Assembly (NCBI GenBank): GCA_039767595.1
Contig: JBDNBY010000032.1
Span: 1 to 22,462, forward strand
Direction: 5' to 3'
Source of the DNA: JBDNBY01 sp039767595
Lineage (GTDB): Bacteria; Pseudomonadota; Alphaproteobacteria; Rhodobacterales; Rhodobacteraceae
DNA: 22,462 nucleotides
The stretch's first letter is position 1; every line of letters starts with the position of its first letter. Both the position numbers and the translations under genes were made by a program. Below are positions 21,590-22,462 of the stretch, piece by piece. The notes beneath the pieces were generated by a model. The model did no database searches. It was not told the DNA's origin and was given only the letters and a program-made list of their open reading frames with translations.

Positions 21590-22060
21590 ATGAACCGACG
21601 CAGTGTTTTGAAATCAAGCCTATCCCTTGCCGCCCTTGGAACAGCGACGCCGATCTGGGCGAGCGTCCCTGTGGTGCCTACAAACCGCGGGTGGACAGAT
21701 TTAAAAGGCATCACAATTCATGAGATCGTCACAGACACGACCTATGAAGTGATCAAAACCTTCCCGCAATCCTTGCAAGAGGGTCTCGAGAATATCGAAC
21801 TGACCGGATATGCGACCCCGATCACCCCCGGATCGATGATCCACGAATTGGTGCTCATCTCGGATCTAGAGAGTTGCCCGTATTGCAGCGTGAGCGATCA
21901 CAACGCCTCGGCCTTTGTGAAATTGAAAACGCCAATCCCTGAATTTCCTCAAAACACCAGCGTGCGCATCCAAGGCCGGTTCACACCGAACTTAGACCCC
22001 ACAACATGGGAAGCGGCCATTATAGAAGACGCCGTCGTGACGAGAATCAACTTTGCGTAA
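21590..22060 (+). CDS. Exported protein with a CxxC motif (DUF3299-like), putative Tat substrate
   Basis: The 156-residue protein begins MNRRSVLKSSLSLAALGTAT, a twin-arginine-type signal (RRSVLK plus a hydrophobic stretch). Cleavage is likely after IWA at about residue 24, so it should be periplasmic. The mature domain contains IELTGYATPITPGSMIHELV and DLESCPYCS (C96, C99). It is similar to DUF3299-type proteins, which are linked to metal handling or a thiol site. The similarity is judged by eye and the function is unknown. The ribosome-binding site is weak (CGAGATGACTG before the ATG). The glycosyltransferase frame begins directly behind its stop in the same reading frame. Confidence 0.78.
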   Translation: MNRRSVLKSSLSLAALGTATPIWASVPVVPTNRGWTDLKGITIHEIVTDTTYEVIKTFPQSLQEGLENIELTGYATPITPGSMIHELVLISDLESCPYCSVSDHNASAFVKLKTPIPEFPQNTSVRIQGRFTPNLDPTTWEAAIIEDAVVTRINFA

Positions 22061-22075
22061 CCTTCGGGGGCTGTC

Positions 22076-22462
22076 CTGCAACAAAGTGCATCAGATCGTT
22101 TAAGCCGCGCCTCAGACCTGACTTGGGGCACGGTGACGACCAGCAACGCCCCGACCGAGCGCGTGCTTGAGTTTTGCGCATATCATCTCGATTTAGGGGC
22201 GCACCGGATATACGTCTATCTCGACACGCAAAACCCCGAACTTTACGATGCTCTGCGCCGCCACCCCAAAACGCGGCCGATCCAAGCGGATCGCGCCTAT
22301 TGGCAGCGGCGCGGCAGCTACCCCCCAAGCCACCGCAACCGGCAAATCCGAAATCTGCGCAACACATATGTCTCCAAGCCGCGTCAGGTTGATTGGCTCT
22401 TTCATCTCGATGTGGATGTATTTTTATGGCCCCGCACCACTCTTCACGATGCGATCACAGCA
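22076..22462 (+). CDS. Glycosyltransferase family 2/92-like protein, N-terminal part (runs off the right edge, start uncertain)
   Basis: The open frame encodes a recognisable GT-A-type glycosyltransferase N-terminus: LTWGTVTTSNAPTERVLEFC, YHLDLGAHRIYVYLDTQNPE, DRAYWQRRG and VDWLFHLDVDVFLWP. The last holds the DxD metal/nucleotide-sugar motif, where relatives usually read DVDEFLW. The family transfers sugars to surface polysaccharide or cell-wall acceptors. No ATG, GTG or TTG exists in this frame between the preceding TAA (22058-22060) and the GTG at 22133, which already lies inside the conserved start of the domain. The coordinate given is an in-frame CTG with GGGGGC just upstream. Start may be CTG, or the 5' end may be damaged. 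The C-terminal part is outside the window. Confidence 0.75.
   Translation, partial: MQQSASDRLSRASDLTWGTVTTSNAPTERVLEFCAYHLDLGAHRIYVYLDTQNPELYDALRRHPKTRPIQADRAYWQRRGSYPPSHRNRQIRNLRNTYVSKPRQVDWLFHLDVDVFLWPRTTLHDAITA

Noticed and set aside
1..22462. Mobile elements, prophage, CRISPR arrays, tRNA or rRNA genes
   Set aside because: No transposase or integrase motifs, paired terminal repeats, spaced repeat arrays or cloverleaf-like segments were noticed on either strand. A tRNAscan or Infernal run was not possible here.

Overview
The window looks like a piece of core chromosome from an alphaproteobacterium of the Rhodobacteraceae, most likely a marine roseobacter with moderately high GC. The evidence is the gene set: an FdVI-type 2Fe-2S ferredoxin, DUF2842 next to purA, a DUF6524 membrane protein, a long disordered protein with conserved ends of a kind I associate with this family, and an alphaproteobacterial LexA box of the form GTTC-N7-GTTC. 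Nothing resembles an insertion sequence, prophage, CRISPR array, tRNA or rRNA. No stretch without a gene exceeds about 210 bases.

Layout. The left edge holds the 5' part of xseA (minus), divergent from purD (plus). A minus-strand ferredoxin gene converges on purD at a hairpin terminator. Divergent from the ferredoxin is a LexA-type promoter that reads into a small orphan OB-fold gene, homologous only to the C-terminal tail of the error-prone polymerase DnaE2, and then into a lipoprotein with a peptidoglycan-binding-like domain. A bidirectional terminator separates these from a long minus-strand run: rpiA, gor, hflK, hflC, a DUF2065 protein and a Do-type protease. That run combines pentose phosphate metabolism, glutathione reduction and membrane or periplasmic protein quality control.

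The plus-strand genes from about 9.6 to 12.6 kb are a glutathione S-transferase-like protein, translationally coupled to a one-chain Fe-S L-serine dehydratase, then an EamA-type transporter. The transporter overlaps tail to tail with thiamine pyrophosphokinase. Next come the 863-residue disordered protein (plus), and purA with DUF2842 (minus). DUF6524 (plus) and an atypical short-chain dehydrogenase (minus) end with touching stop codons. The right end has a degenerate Hint-domain gene interrupted by an in-frame TGA, then release factor 3 (prfC), a Tat-type exported CxxC protein, and a glycosyltransferase that runs off the edge and has no conventional start codon.

Most of the region is ordinary housekeeping. 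The points most worth following up are the LexA box in front of the orphan DnaE2-type OB domain, the TGA-split Hint gene, the large low-complexity protein, and the glycosyltransferase without a clear start.
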